A stretch of 64,000 nt of DNA. It comes from Elysia chlorotica. Taxonomy: Eukaryota; Mollusca; Gastropoda; Plakobranchidae. The translations under genes were made by a program, and so were the position numbers. How positions within the stretch are numbered: position 1 is the first letter of the stretch; every line of letters begins with the position of its first letter. Positions 20,601 to 35,600 of the stretch are shown here, piece by piece. The stretch lies in the NCBI GenBank assembly GCA_003991915.1, contig RQTK01000338.1, forward strand, positions 202,013 through 266,012, given 5' to 3'. The notes beneath the pieces are model-generated. The model saw only the letters and a list, made by a program, of their open reading frames with translations. It did not search any database and was not told where the DNA came from.

Positions 20601-23600
20601 GTGTCTCTCACAAGGTCCCCTCTTCATATGCGGCCAGATTAAAATGACCTGTGAGAAATTTATATTAGTACAATGCTTCCCAACTGTGCTGAAGTTGTGT
20701 TATGGGCAAAGCCATTGACTTCAAATCAATGAAGTAATTTCAGTGCCCTGCGAGTAGAAGTATGTTGATTAGATCTATATCACCTTTATGCTTTCTTTGA
20801 TAATGAGGAAAAATGCTAGTTTTCTCTGAATTACCCATTTCCCCAAAACTGAAAGTAAAATGTGAAAAAAAAACTGAAAGGGAAGTGGGGAGGGAAAGTG
20901 GTCGCAAGTCTCTCACATAAACACAGAAAGAAAGATAAGAGTTGGCACTTTGAATTAAGTGGTTCGTTTAAACAGACATTAGCTCTGTCAGTGAGAAAGT
21001 TAAAACAAGAACAAAAGCGAACTTGTTTGGGACAAAGATGTACACTGCAGCATATGATCTAGATCTAAACCTAGACTCTAGATTGACTATTGCAAGTAGC
21101 TAAAATAAATCAGATAGCTCTATAATATAACAGACCTGCCTACTTGTACCGATTTGATCGGTACATACCGATTTTCGTCGTCAATCCCGATTTCCCGATT
21201 TCCACGGAAATGTACCGATTTTTTCAAACAGTGTAGATATTCAACATAACAGCGCGATTTTTTTTTTTTCAATATCTGCCTCTGTTCATTAAGAAACAAA
21301 AGACTATCCCGTTTCCACGGCGGCAGAAAGCTCATGACCTGCACCTATTACATTTCATCCAAGTCCGTCTTTGACATGCGCTCTTTATCGAAGCCTATTC
21401 TGTTAGATTTTAGTGTATGAGATGATCGAAAGGGCACTGAAAGTACACCTCCCCAAGCTGCCAACCCGTACGCTTCGCTATTTTCGTTAAAAGTTCTACC
21501 CAGATACGCCGATAAGTTTAAAAAAAATTGAAAATATACAACCGTCCGTGCAACACCGCTGTTTTTCGCAATAAAGGTACATGTGTTTGAGGTACGGCTA
21601 CGATTTTCCTGTCAATCACACAACCGAAACCAGAGTGACGAATAAATAAAGTTTTCAGTGTTTTGTGCGTGGGCGAAATAAAATTTATGAACGATTCATT
21701 TATTTTATGGATAGGTGATATTTTTCTCTTTTTTCTATACTTGATATACATTGCTATCGAGGTTGGGTTAGTCAACAACTTAATTGATACCGATCAGTCC
21801 CAACTCATTGTTTTCTCTTGCGCTCATTCGTCCGAATCATACCAATCTCTCTATCTTGGACTTTCAGTTCCCAGTCAAGGTAGTAATGATTCTGATTTGC
21901 GTTACAGTGAGCTCAAAATGCGTTTACAAACAAGTAGATCTAACGTAGATCTAGTTACTCGTTTATTCGTGCGATTAATACCATCTTAACATCCAGCCCA
22001 TGACCTTCGTCCTTATTTACAACTCCTTCCCGTGCACGAATCTTCCGCGAGGGAAACAGGTTGAAAATCTAGTATCTTTTATTCTTCCAATTAATACCGA
22101 TCTTTCAATCTTCACATCCAGTCCTCGGGGCCTGGCGTTATTTCCAGCTAATCATTCTGATTGTTCTTAAAATTGATCAGCCTATTTTGTTGTTCATCTA
22201 ACTTGACGTGGTTGTCGGTGTATACGGTTTAACATTCTTTTGCGAAACATGAAAATTTTTGCAACCAAGAAAATTAACGTAGATCTAATTCAAACTAGCA
22301 TCATGATCTTGATATAGAAACCTGATTCTACTGCGATTTTTCTTTGAGGAGCTACACTGTATCCAAACGACCAGCACTTTTAAGATGGAACTCTGGAACA
22401 AAACTAGATCGAATGTAGATTTATATTTTACCAGTGCACCGACGTGCGTTATCTAGATAATCGGTCACATGGAAGATCCTATACGGCTACGGGATTACAA
22501 AGCATGATTACCGGCACTTCGTCGATCACATTATACACACGGCTGAGTCTATAGGCACTAAATACATAAATTATAATAGTGTTTCTGACCAAATTCTGCT
22601 CCATTTTTTCCAGTTTTCATGCTCAGTAAGCCTCAGGCCTTTCACTGAAGTTTCAGACCTCCAGTTCTCGATCTTCAACACTCCGGTTTGTCGCTTTATA
22701 CTTACTACTTCTGGCTGATCTTTGCGGATAGCCACGGATCTGCCATTCATTCTGGTTTAATGGGAAATTAGGAATTGTTCCGATTTGTTCCTGAAAATTG
22801 GCCTTTTCTGATTTTCCGATTTTCCATTTTTTGGAAGAATTCCAATTTTTTTTTTCGCAACTCACTTTTTTCATCTCCAAGAAAAAAAGTTCAGGCTCTT
22901 TTTAGAGTTATGACACTGAAAGGCTGTTACTTCCCTTAAATCATCAACTCACCCATGCAGCTAGATCTAGAAGTTCTAGGTCTAGTTTGGTTCTTCTTAG
23001 CATTACCCCGGTTATGAATCTTTCTCCTCTAATTCAGTATCCGAATGCTGGCTGGATGATAGTGTCTCTGACAGGTTCCCCTCTTCGTATGCGGCCAGCT
23101 TAAAATGACATGTGAGAAATTTATATTAGTGCAAGGCTTCCCGCCTCGTATTTATTTCTGGGCAAAGCCATTGACTTCAAATCAGTGAAGTAATTTTAGT
23201 GCTCTGCGAAATTACATTGATTAGATCCATATGGCCTTTAAAATTAATTCTGTAAAAAAAAAAAGGTGATTCTAACTTGGATAAATTGGTGTCTATTCTA
23301 GCAGGCATGTTTTCTTTGATAATAAGGAAAGCAAGAGGGATGGAGCTGATGCGGGCATACAGAGTAGCTAACTTCTAGTTTTCTCGGAATTACACTTTTC
23401 CCCATTTCCCCGAAACTGAAAGTATAATCTGAAAAGAAACTTGTGGAAGGGAAGTGGGGAGAGAAAGTGGTCGCAAGTCTCTCACACAAACACAGAAAGA
23501 AAGATAAAAGTTGGCAATTTGATTTTAGTGGTTCGTTTAAACAGACAATAGGTCTGTTTGTGAGGAAGTTANNNNNNNNNNNNNNNNNNNNNNNNNCTAT

Positions 23601-26600
23601 TACAATTTACTAGTCTTGAGCACCTTGCTCCAGAAATCTGCGTCTTTTTTGCTGTAGGTGTGGTCTGAAGACAATATTAAAAACACATCCAGATGGATGG
23701 TTTTCATTTATGGATTCCATGACAAACGATTATAATACATATGAATTGATCTGTGCTTTAATGTTTTTGTTTTTTCAAATAACATGGTCTTATGGTGGGT
23801 GGTAAAAACATAAAGTTTAATCAATGTTGTTGCCAATTAAAAACTCAAATGCCTTTAGAAGAAGAATACACAGAAAAGTCATCCCTGTCTCTGAATTCTG
23901 TTAATTTCTTTACCATTCTGTTTGCCAATGTTTGGGAAAAGTGAACAGCCAGGATAGAGCATGTTGCATCTTTTATTGGAACTGATGTATTTCCTGATTT
24001 GGCTGACAGGTCCACAGCGATTTTGTTGCAGCAGCCACCCGTGGAGCCATGGCTGTCATCGATGGAAATGTGATGGCCATCAACCCTGGCGAGGATGCCA
24101 AGTAAGTTTGTTTAGAGATGCTTCTTCTATTAGTCAGAATTTATCAATCATTTACTTAAATCTTTCTGAAATATTTTGTTTATGGTAATACCTCTATCCG
24201 TTGTATCCTTTGTACAACTGCCAAATTGGATGGGTAGCTGGAGCTGCTATTATATTCTAGAATGTATCATATATTTTTGTATGTTCTGAATTTGTTTTAC
24301 GTTTATTTATAGTGGAACAAGGCCGCCATGGTCAGTATAATGTGATTGACATATAAAGCTGACGTTAAATGTTCAGCAACAATAATTAAAAAAGACCTCC
24401 AAAGCTATGTTCTTTTTCATTGACTTTTGTTGTAATGCCAATTTAATACAGTATCATAACTACACAATGATTTGATGGGGGAAAAAAAGCCAACTGGTTA
24501 AATGTTCTAAAATGTTTCTTTGCTGCTGGCTTTGGTGCTGGTATAAAGTTTTATCAACTTGTTTTATGATTTCAACTTTACGATGCTGTTGACTCCCTTC
24601 TTCAGGATGCAGATGTTTATATGGAACAACATCTTCTTCAGCCTGGGCTTTGACGTCAAGGACCACTATAAAGACTTTGGAGGTGATGCTGCAGCCCATG
24701 CAGCTCCTGTGAGTTCACTTAGCCATCCAATTTTGAATAGTGCTGGGCTGGTCTTGTCAGGACTAAACTCCAGTAGAGTGCTATTCTTTAACTTGATACA
24801 GCACTTTTTATGTTCTAGGTTTTACAATCTAGACCTTGATAATTAAACAACGGCCGGTATCGCCGTGATCACTGAATAACCGCGAAATTGGGCGTGCAAA
24901 GGAAATAGATTCTTCAGTGAAAAATAAATTCAGATTCGAGTGGCTACCTGTATAGATGTGTGAAACTAAAATCAAGAAGAGGAGATGTTAGCATGGGGAT
25001 ACTCGAATAGTTGGCCTTTAAATTTATAATGTAAGTATTAATAGAACTATAGCTAGCTTTAGACTGTTTATTATAATCCTACAACTCAAAGGAATCACAG
25101 TATTTAGCCGGCAATCCCCATGAAACTGCAGTATTTTTAGGGGTTTTGCCAGCATTCATATATCTTTTGAACCACTAAAGATAGAATAAAAACTGTTGTA
25201 GGTTTGAAAACTGTAGACTTTAGTCTTTCATTTAAAATGTCTTTTTCACCGCTTACGTATATGCGAATTGACCTTTTACAAATTGATAACGGTATGTTAC
25301 TAAAAATAGATTTTGGGTGGACTGCGAAAAATTTTCCTCCTTTTTCACTTTTTGTCACCATCATCACTGAAATTGGATGGGTATCTGAAGCTGCTATTAT
25401 ATTCTAGAATGAATAATATATTTTTGTATGTTCTGAATTTGTTTTACATTTATTTATAGTGGAACAAGGCCGCCATGGTCAGTATAATGTGATCGACATA
25501 TAAAGCTGACGTTAAATGTTCAGCAACAATAATAAAAAAAAGGCCTCCAAAGCTATGTTCTTTTTCATTGACTTTTGTTGTAATGCCAATTTAATACAGT
25601 ATCATAACTACACAATGATTTGATGGGGAAAAAAAAGCCAACTGGTTAAACGTTCTAAAATGTTTCTTTGCTGCTGGTATAAAGTTTTATCAACTTGTTT
25701 TATGATTTCAACTTTACAATGCTGTTGACTCCCTTCTTCAGGATGCAGATGTTTATATGGAACAACATCTTCTTCAGCCTGGGCTTTGACGTTAAGGACC
25801 ACTATAAAGACTTTGGAGGTGATGCTGCAGCCCATGCAGCTCCTGTGAGTTCACTTAGCCATCCAATTTTGAATAGTGTTGGACTGGTCTTGTCAGTTGA
25901 AAAATAACACATGTAGTTTTGTATAATAGAGCTCGCTTCCCTTCAGGTTTTAGCTCTTTTGTAGAATTTTTTTTCATATTTGTGCTCATAAGTGTGGGGT
26001 CATGCCTGTTGATAGATTTCTTTCTAAAGAGTTGAGTTGAAAATTGTTTCTAACATCTTGACCTTTTGATGGCCATATTTTTGTATAGATATAAGCACTG
26101 TAAATGTAGAAAATGTTGCAAGCAATTTTATTGTAGCATGCTCCTATCCCATCCAGAGTAACGACCTTCAAGGAGTCAAGGCATATTTCAACATGGACCC
26201 TGATCACCTGTACACCCTTGGCACAGTTGTTGTGGATTACCGCGGATACCGCGTCACAGCGCAATCTATCATTCCAGGTAGGGAAGAAATTTGTCAGATG
26301 ATAGTGATAGTGGAAAACAAAATTGGTAGGTGAAAAAAATAATTTCTCACAACAAAGCAAAAGAAGGGTGAAAAAAAACCTATAGTAATATGGTAAAAAA
26401 TTAGGAAAGAGGATGCCAGTGAATTTTGTTTCATCTTTTTTTGTAAAGCTTTTGTTGTTGCGCTCACTAATTTCTAGCTCAATTTCTTTTGTGTCTTTAT
26501 CACTCTTCTTTACTTTATAACATCATGGATTATATTTTTTAACTAGTATTTAAGTATTTTCTGTTCCACCCTACTGGTAGGTATTCTGGAGAGAGAGCAA

Positions 26601-29600
26601 GAGCAGTCTGTGGTTTACGGTTCTGTGGACTTTGGCAAAACTGTCGTGTCCAACGACAAGTACAGAGAGTTGGTAAGATCCTTGGTTATCTGGATTGCTA
26701 CCTTCCTCTTTCCTTTATTTTATCATCCTGTAGTTTCATTATCAGTGACATTCCTGTCTTAGATTTGCTTTTTTTTTTGTATTGTTATTGTTGAAATGAA
26801 CAATGCAAAGTTTTATATTATCCTATTGAATATAACACGTTGATGTTCTTGTCTTCAACAAATCTTTTTTCCTATGAAATAAAGTGGATTCCTCTATGCA
26901 CATTAACGTTCAACCTTTTTCTATCAGGCTGCACGGATGTTGTGCACATTGATATATTATGCTCTTGTGCTAAGTTTTTACCATTACTAAATTCTAAAAG
27001 TCCCCCAAAATAGTGAGTACATAAGCAATAGACCTTGACTAATGCAATTTGAAATTGCTACCATATTTATTGGTCATATTTTTTATTTGGGATATTCACT
27101 CTAAACCTTTTCTTTTACAGTTGCAAAAAACGGCAGCTGCTCTGAAGATCAGGCCTCATAAGTAAGTAATATTAGATTCACACATTTTATACTTGAACGA
27201 TTTAATAGTTGTAATATTTATAGAAGACACAAATGTGAGCATAAAATATTTGCCTTGTCTAGAAATACTCCTCAGAATTTTTCATTACATGTTGAATATC
27301 TGAAGACAGCTGCATGGTTCACTTACCAAGAGAGCATTGCAGAGTTTAAGTTGCAGTGTTCTTTCACTTACTATAGTTTTTGTATCCCTATTGTTGCATC
27401 CTGAATATTGAAACTGAATGCTTTAATCTATCTTCCAGGGTTACAAACAGTGAAGAGGAATCTGTAGAGCTGTATTCATCTATTGAGTGTAAGGTAAGGA
27501 CTCTTTTACAGCTGGATTTATTTATCTCGCATTGATAACTTTACAAAGTGGAAATTAAAGGCATCATCTTAATGTCATTTTTTCTATTTTGTCCTTATTT
27601 GTGTAAAGTAAGATGAAAAACATTTCCATATGATTTAAATTGTTTGAAAAATATATTCAATTAGTTCATGTCTTAATTTATTTTATTCAGGGTATAATTG
27701 GAAACGACCAAAGACACTACATCTTGGATCTTTTGCGGACATTCCCACCTGACGCGAACTACTTGCCCGGTAGGAAACTAATATAATGCTCTATAGTGTC
27801 TCTGTAAAATGTGTGAGATTTTCTTAAATATAAACATGCTAAATGCAGTACATAATCAAATTTTTATTTGTTAAACAATTTTTGGATAGTGTTTTCTGAT
27901 TGTTGACACTTGTAAACTTTGAGGCTGTGGTTATCTTTAATAGATGGTTATTTTTTATTTATTTTTTAAATTCCAGTGGAGGGAGAGGAGCTGTCAGAGT
28001 TCATGAAGATCCACGGATACCCTAAGAAACACAGACACAAGCTCGCTTGCTTGAGGCAAGAGCTCATCGAGGCTTTCATTGAGTGAGTTTGTGGTGACTA
28101 TTTAAAAAAAAAAAAGATTTTTACCTTTTTGTTCAAGCATAAGAAGAGAACAATATTTTTTAATATGATTTAATTCCAAGAAGTTACAATCTTTTATTTG
28201 TGCTGCCTATGGTGTAGATTGCAGTTTTCCTGCATTTTTTAGTCTAGAAAAATCATGAATAGTCATACACTAAGGGTTAAGTTTACTGGTCAAGATGAGA
28301 ATTTCTCACTGTTTTTCATTGTATGTTTTTCCACAACAGGAGTCGGTATCTGGCCTTTGTGAAGCATGCAGCTCTGCAGTTCCAAGCGCTGCAGAAACAG
28401 TCAAAGAAAAATTCAGATGTGAGTCACTCTAGACTCTTTTCTTTGTTTGGATTCAAATCATTAAATGTGTTGAAATAGAAGAGATATAACTTTTTACTGT
28501 AAGTTTGTATTGCAAGTCCCCTTTTCCTTATGTATCTGTACAAGATCTTTTAAAAATGTGTTGTCTGTGATTGTAAATACACCGCATTCATGTTTACAGA
28601 AGAAAAGTTGCAATGCCATTTGGATTTCTCTTCTATTTGGTATCTTTTCCTTATTTCTCTTTCAACGTTTTCCTAATAAGGGGATATATTTATTCCGACT
28701 TGCCTTAAGACCAGACTGTTTTTTTATTAACCTTATTTTATATTTGATACTCATAAAATCATTTCAGTATAACATGACCGGCTGAGACAGGAGCACAGGT
28801 ATCCCTGCACTGTCTCTATGGCAGTATGTTAAATTGTCTGACATGAGTCTTATGACCCATGCACGATATAGCCTATATGGTGCTGAGGTTGGACATTAAG
28901 CAACCAACTCAACTCAACCTAATCATTAAATCAAGCTATATATAACTTGAAACTAATGGCTGCCAAATCAAATCTGATTGGATTGTAGGAGGAGAAAAAG
29001 CCAGCCTTGACCAATGGTCACACAAGCTGCGATGAGAACAAGAACAAACTGGATGAGGAGGAGTCAGTTTCAGAAGAGGCCAAAAAGTTGGTGGAGGACA
29101 TGACCGGTACGGAGTCAGGATCACGTAAGACTGGTGTGCAGGTTTTATCCTTTCTGTATTAACATAGTGTGATGTTTAACATTCTCACAATGCATGATTT
29201 AAGGCCTATTTCTTGTGTCTATATATTTTAAGAGATTTTCAAAAAATTTATAAAAACAAGTCAAAGCTTTTGATTTTTTATTATTTTGAATGGAAAGTGC
29301 AGAGCAATACAAAGAGGTACTTGCATAATAGCATATTAATGAGTACAACACATGTGCTGCGTGATAGGAAAAGTTTAAACGGAATAGACTTAATGAGGCA
29401 GCTTGGGTGAATCACGCAAGACAGAATTTGGACTTTTGAGTAATTTATAGTGTTTTAGGTAACATCAAATATACGTGAGAGCTTGCAAAGAAAATACTCT
29501 ATCATTTGTAGAACCACTGATATCTTTTTCTTTGGAAAATGAAAAAAGTAAATATAGAGAATTTCTGTGTGGCTCTGAGGCTCTACCGAAAAAAAAACAA

Positions 29601-32600
29601 AAAAACAAACTTTTTACCAGCAACTTGAAAAGACCCAGAATGTCTGCTTTTTTTTTGCATATCTGTTTGTTGGGATGAAATAGTGATAGCAGTGTGTGCT
29701 GATGTGAAGTTCATTAATTGAAATGCTGTAGAAAATATTAACCCCCTCCCCCCCCCCACACACACACACGCACACAGAAATTTTGCCTGCATATTTGTTG
29801 TCTTGGCAAAACTAGCCCTAACCAGCAAATTACATATTTCCACACCATAACATACACATCCATCAAGTAATTGCATCTTCAGTTTCTTCTGTTCTTTGTG
29901 TAGTTGTGTTTTCAGTCTATATAAAGAAATTGTTTAAACTTGATATAATTTTGTCTAATTACACGATTTGTTATGAGTGAATAAACAAATATGAAAAATT
30001 CTATTAATGTAACAAATTTGAAAAAAGTGATTAATTTTATTTAAGATGCAAAGAGCGGTACAAACTGGAGAAATTTTTTTACTGTCTTCAGAAAGTGCTT
30101 GTTTCTTAATATTCTCGTTTTTATTTTTTTTATTTTTTGTATAGTGGAGGATGACACAAAAGAAATTGTGAGAAAAGCTGCCCAGGCGTCCGGATCATTG
30201 TCAGAAACAGGTTCGTGCCTCTCTATATCTCCCTGATCACCACAGTAACCATTCATGTTGTTGAATTTCTAGTTTTTCTTTTCCTTCTTTGAAACAAAAT
30301 AATAAACTTGCAAAGAAAAAAAAATATAAATTAAAAAATATACCGTGACTCAACCGAGATTTCAATCCATAAGGGTGCGAGAGAACTGTCTAATAAGGAT
30401 AAATAAATTTCACACAATGAAAATAATTTTTTTTTTATTTGTTGTTTCCAGAGTTCAGTATCACATTCAACCCAGATGTCTTTCAACCCCACGTCCGCCA
30501 CGTTGACCCCGATGTGAGTTGAGCCTTTTTATCCATCTCAATATGATGTTCATTTTGGTGTTTTTGAATGCTGCAAATTGTAATGTTTGATCAGTTTATC
30601 TACAAAAATTCCAGTTGTGAAATTACTGTTTGTTCCCTGATAACTATGCAAATAATTGATAGTGCAAATGGCTGACGAGAATGTCTTTCTTGTTCTTCAA
30701 AATATCTTGTGATTTTCTACTGTCTGAATTTTAACATGGCTTGTATTTCACAGGGCGAGATGTACAAAAAAGATAAAGAACTGTCAAAGATGGCTTCACA
30801 GCATATCGTCGCTAGTCAGATTCCGTTGATGGTAAGTGGTTTCATTTTATTGTTTTTAAATGGTTAAAGTTTCAGTTCTTGGAGCGTTATTTGACACTCC
30901 CAAACCCTGATGGTGGTGTGTGAAGCTCTAAACTTAAGACACCGGACTAAGGGTACTTCAAAATATTAAAAGCTGACCATTAGCTCTGGGTCCAAACTTG
31001 TAGCACCTTTGTACTCAGTAAACCTAGAAACAAAAGCTGACATCCCAAGAATCTGAAGTTTATATTCTGATTTAGTATTGGGATATCTGAGAAAAAAAAA
31101 TGGCTTGAAAACAATAAAGATTGAGAAAACTTTTTGTTTTCAGTAAAGTTAAATATTGAACAATTCAAAATTTTTAAATAAGTACCATTAAGTATTGAGA
31201 TCTTTTTGTATGAATATAAATGGCCTCTTCATAATTATTTGTTTTCTATTTTGTTTTTGGTAGTTAATTCTTGGAAATATTTAGTGAACCGGCTGTGATT
31301 CTGAGGTTGTTTTTGTCTTTGCTTCATAGTTTTTTGTTGTTTATCTCTATGCAATCAACATGAAAAGATCACCAATTGTGAAATTAAAAGCTTTTTAAAT
31401 TGTCTATACCAATGGTATTTACTTATAGGAAATGTATTCTTTTGGTTGCCAAAAAGTAGTAGAATTTTGTCAACTTTGTATATTCAAGGCGCAGTTATAG
31501 ATTTGGTAATTCTGTAGTAGATGATCAGAAATCAAACGTTTCTGGGTTTTTATGTAATCTAATGTCACTATAGTTCAATTTAGTATGCTGTCTCAAACTT
31601 AAATTTAAGGAAAAAAACACCTATGATGATTAACCTAGAGCCAAATGTCATATGACATTCTGTGATTCTGAATGATAGGACTGAGGTGTGACTTCCATTG
31701 TTTTTTTTTTTTCTTTTCAAAGCCTTCAGTTTGTATGTGATTTAGATGTTGAAATGATCTGGTTTTTATTGCAGCTGACGACTTTTATTTTTTACTATGT
31801 AACTTTAAATATGTTTGTCCTTCTTTGCTTCTGTCTTCTACATTAAGTTATTGTAAACTGTGTTTTTAGTGTTGTTATGTAAAACACAATCATAGTACTG
31901 GTGGTGTTGATATTAGTATTATGTGCCCGTCTTTTCAAAGCCTTCAGTTTATAGTTTAATGTTGAAGGTGATCTGGTTTTTTTATTGCAGCTGGTGACTT
32001 TTTTTTTCTATGTAAATGTAAATATGTCAGTCCATCTTTGCTTCCGTCTTCTACATTAAGTTAATGTAAACTGAGCTTTTAGTGTTTTGATGTAACACAC
32101 AATCATAGTACTGGTGGTGTTGGTATTGGTATCATATGCCCGGATCAGACGGTAGCCTTGTCCATGCACTGTCTCTGTGTGCAGCACAAAAAATTGTCAG
32201 ATGTTGGTCTTGGGACTTGTCAAAATATATTATATTGCCCAATGAATAACAGCGAATGTAAATCAAACAAGAACAATCCTAGATATGACAAATTTTTGAC
32301 ACACAATGGACATTCATAGCCATTATTCTTAACTCTTTAAACCAGAGCGGTTGCAGTGTGTAGCCGGTAAAATCACAAACCATGATGGAAAACGAAAAAA
32401 ATACATTCTTTCTATTTTTAGAACTATCTCAAAGGCTACATCAAAACATGGAATGGGCACGAGGGCTTAAAGAGTTAAAAGTAGCAGTTATACTGAGAGG
32501 TGCATATTTGATTTATCTTACAACAATGGAGAAAATACAACAAAGCTAAGTGGGAATTTTGGTACAATTTGTAGAAAGATACAAACCACCTATGATGATT

Positions 32601-35600
32601 ATCTTTGAGCCAAATGTCATATGACATTCTGTGATTCTGAATGATAGGACTGAGGTGTGACTTCCATTGTCTTTTTTGTCTTTTCGAAACCTTCAGTTTG
32701 TCTGTGATTTAGATGTTGAAGGTGATCTGGTTTTTATTGCAGCTAATGAATTTTTTTTTACTATGTAAATTTAATTTATTGTCTGTCCTTTTTTTGCTTC
32801 TGTCTTCTACATCAAGTTAATGTAAACTGTCATAGTACTGGTGGTGTTGGTATTGGTATTATTATTATGTGCCCGTCTTTCCAAAACCTTCAGTTTGTAT
32901 ATGATTTAGATGTTGAGGGTGATCTGGTGTTTATTGCAGCTGTAGACTTTCATTTTACTATGTAATTTTAAATATGTCTGTCCTTAAGACACAATCATAG
33001 TACTGGTGGTGTTGATGTTGGTATCATATGCCCGGATCAGACAGTAGCCTTGTCCATGCACTGTCTCTGTTTGCAGCACAAAAAATTGTCAGGTGTTGGT
33101 CTTGGGACCTGTCAAAATATATTATATTGCCCAATTGTTGACAATGAATACAATCATAGATATGACAATTTTGTGACGCACAATGAAAATTCATAGCCAT
33201 TATTCTTAACTCTTTAAACCAGAGCGGTTGCAGTGTGTAGCCGGTGAAATCACAAACCATGACGGAAAACGAAAAAAATACCCTCTTTCTATTTTTAGAA
33301 CTATCTAAAAGGCTACATCAAAACATGGAATGGGCATGAGGGCTAAAAGAGTTAAAAGTAGCAGTTATACTGAGAGGTACATATTTGATTTATCTTACAA
33401 CAATGGAGAATATACATTACAACAAAGCTATGTAGGAATTTTGGTACAATATGTAGAGAGATGCAAACCACCCATGATGATTATCCTAGAGCCAAATGTC
33501 ATATGACATTCTGTGATTCTGAATGATAGGACTGAGGTGTGACTTCCATCGTCTTTTTTTGTCTTTTCAAAGCCTTCAGTTTGTCTGTGATTTAGATGTT
33601 GAAGGTGATCTGGTTTTTATTNNNNNNNNNNNNNNNNNNNNNNNNNNNNNNNNNNNNNNNNNNNNNNNNNNNNNNNNNNNNNNNNNNNNNNNNNNNNNNN
33701 NNNNNNNNNNNNNNNNNNNNNNNNNNNNNNNNNNNNNNNNNNNNNNNNNNNNNNNNNNNTGACGCACTATGGACATTCATAGCCATTATTCTTAACTCTT
33801 TAAACCAGAGCGGTTGCAGTGTTAGACTTGTAAAATCACAAAACGTGACGTAAAACGTAAAAAATACATTTCCATTTTTAGATCTATCTAAAACCCTACA
33901 TCAAAACATGGAATGGGCATGAGGGCTTAAAGAGTTAAAAGTAGCAGTTATACTGAGAGGTACATATTTGATTTATCTTACTTCAATGGAGAAAATACAA
34001 CAAAGCTAAGTGGGAATTTTGGTACAAACCACCTATGATGATTATCCTAGAGCCAAATGTCATATTTTTTTTTATATACTATGTGACTTTAAATATGTCT
34101 GTCCTTCTTTTCCTCTGTCTTCTACATTAAGTTCATGTAAACTGAGTATTTATGATGTAAGACACCATCATAGTACTGGTGGTATTGGTATTATGTGCGT
34201 GTCTTTTCAAAACCTTCAGTTTGTATCTATTTTTGATGTTGAAGGTGATCTGGTTTTTATTGTAGCTGATGACTTTTATTTTACTATGTAACTTTAAATA
34301 TGTTTGTCCTTAAGACACAATCATAGTACTAGTGGTGTTGCTGTTGGTATTAAGTGCCCGAATCAGACAGTAGCCTTGTCCATGCACTGTCTCTGTTTGC
34401 AGCTCAAAAAATTGTCAGACATTGGTCTTGGGACATCTTGTCAAAATATATTATATAACCCAATTGCTGACAGTGGATGTACATCAAACAAGAACAATCA
34501 TAGATATGACAATTGTGTGACGCACATTGAAAATTCATAGCCATTGTTCTTAACTCTTTAAACCAGAGCGGTTGCAGTGTGTAGCCGGTGAAATCACAAA
34601 CCATGACAGAAAACGAAAAAAATACCCTTTTTCTATTTTTAGAACTATCTAAAAGGCTACACCAAAACATCTAATGGGCATGAGGCCTCAAAGAGTTAAA
34701 AGAAGCAGTTATACTGAGAGTTAGATATTTGATTTATCTTACAACAATGGACAAAGTACAAAGCTAAGTGGGAGTTTTGGTACAATTTGTAGGCAGATAC
34801 AAACCACCTATGATGATTATCTTTGAGCCAAATGTCAGATGACATTCTGTGATTCTGAATGATAGGACTGAGGTGTGACTTCATTTGTCTTTTTTTGTCT
34901 TTTCGAAGCATTCAGTTTGCATGTGATTTAGATGTTGAAAGTGATCTGGTTTTTATTGCAACTGATGACTTTTTTTTTTACCCTGTAACTTTAAATATGT
35001 TTGTCCTTAAGACACAATCATAGTACTAGTGGTGTTGCTGTTGGTATTAAGTGCCCGAATCAGACAGTAGCCTTGTCCATGCACTGTCTCTGTGTGCAGC
35101 ACAAAAAATTGTCAGACGTTGGTCTTGGGATTGTCAAAATATGTTGTATTGCCCAATTGTTGACAGTGAATGTGAATCAAACAAGAACAATCATAGATAT
35201 GACAATTGTGTGACGCACATTGAAAATTCATAGCCATTATTCTTAACTCTTTAAACCAGAGCGGTTGCAGTGTGTAGCCGGTGAAATCACAAACCATGAC
35301 AGAAAACGAAAAAAATACCCTTTTTCTATTTTTAGAACTATCTAAAAGGCTACACCAAAACATCTAATGGGCATGAGGCCTCAAAGAGTTAAAAGAAGCA
35401 GTTATACTGAGAGTTAGATATTTGATTAAACCATAGGGGTTGCACTGTGCGGCCGGTAAAATCCCAAAACATGACGGAAAACGTAAAAAATACTGCATTT
35501 CCATTTTTAGATCTATCTAAAACCCTACATCAAATTATGGAATGGGCATGAGGGCTTAAAGAGTTGAAAGTAGCAGTTATACTGAGAGGTACATATTTGA

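Larger units (their letters stand above)
24222..25899 (+). repeat. Tandem segmental duplication carrying CLUH exon 12
   Basis: Copy a (24222-24760) and copy b (25371-25899) both run from aattggatgggta through the end of intron 11, exon 12, and gccatccaattttgaatagt in the next intron. They differ at a handful of positions plus one 12-bp length difference before the acceptor. About 610 bp of unrelated sequence, including an old interspersed repeat, separates them. The high identity implies a recent event or an assembly artefact from two haplotypes. Confidence 0.9.

Noticed and set aside
21663-21989. 108-aa frame within the direct-repeat-flanked insertion
   Set aside because: No similarity to any family I recognise and no coding signature; probably chance.
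24606-25844. Use of both exon 12 copies in one CLUH transcript
   Set aside because: The frame shifts after the first copy and reaches TGA within the second, so a full protein is impossible.
33024-35363. Recurring 70-90 aa frames in intron 23, such as those with [18 protein letters not shown]
   Set aside because: They recur only because the array units are near-identical; no start context, splice link or known family supports them.
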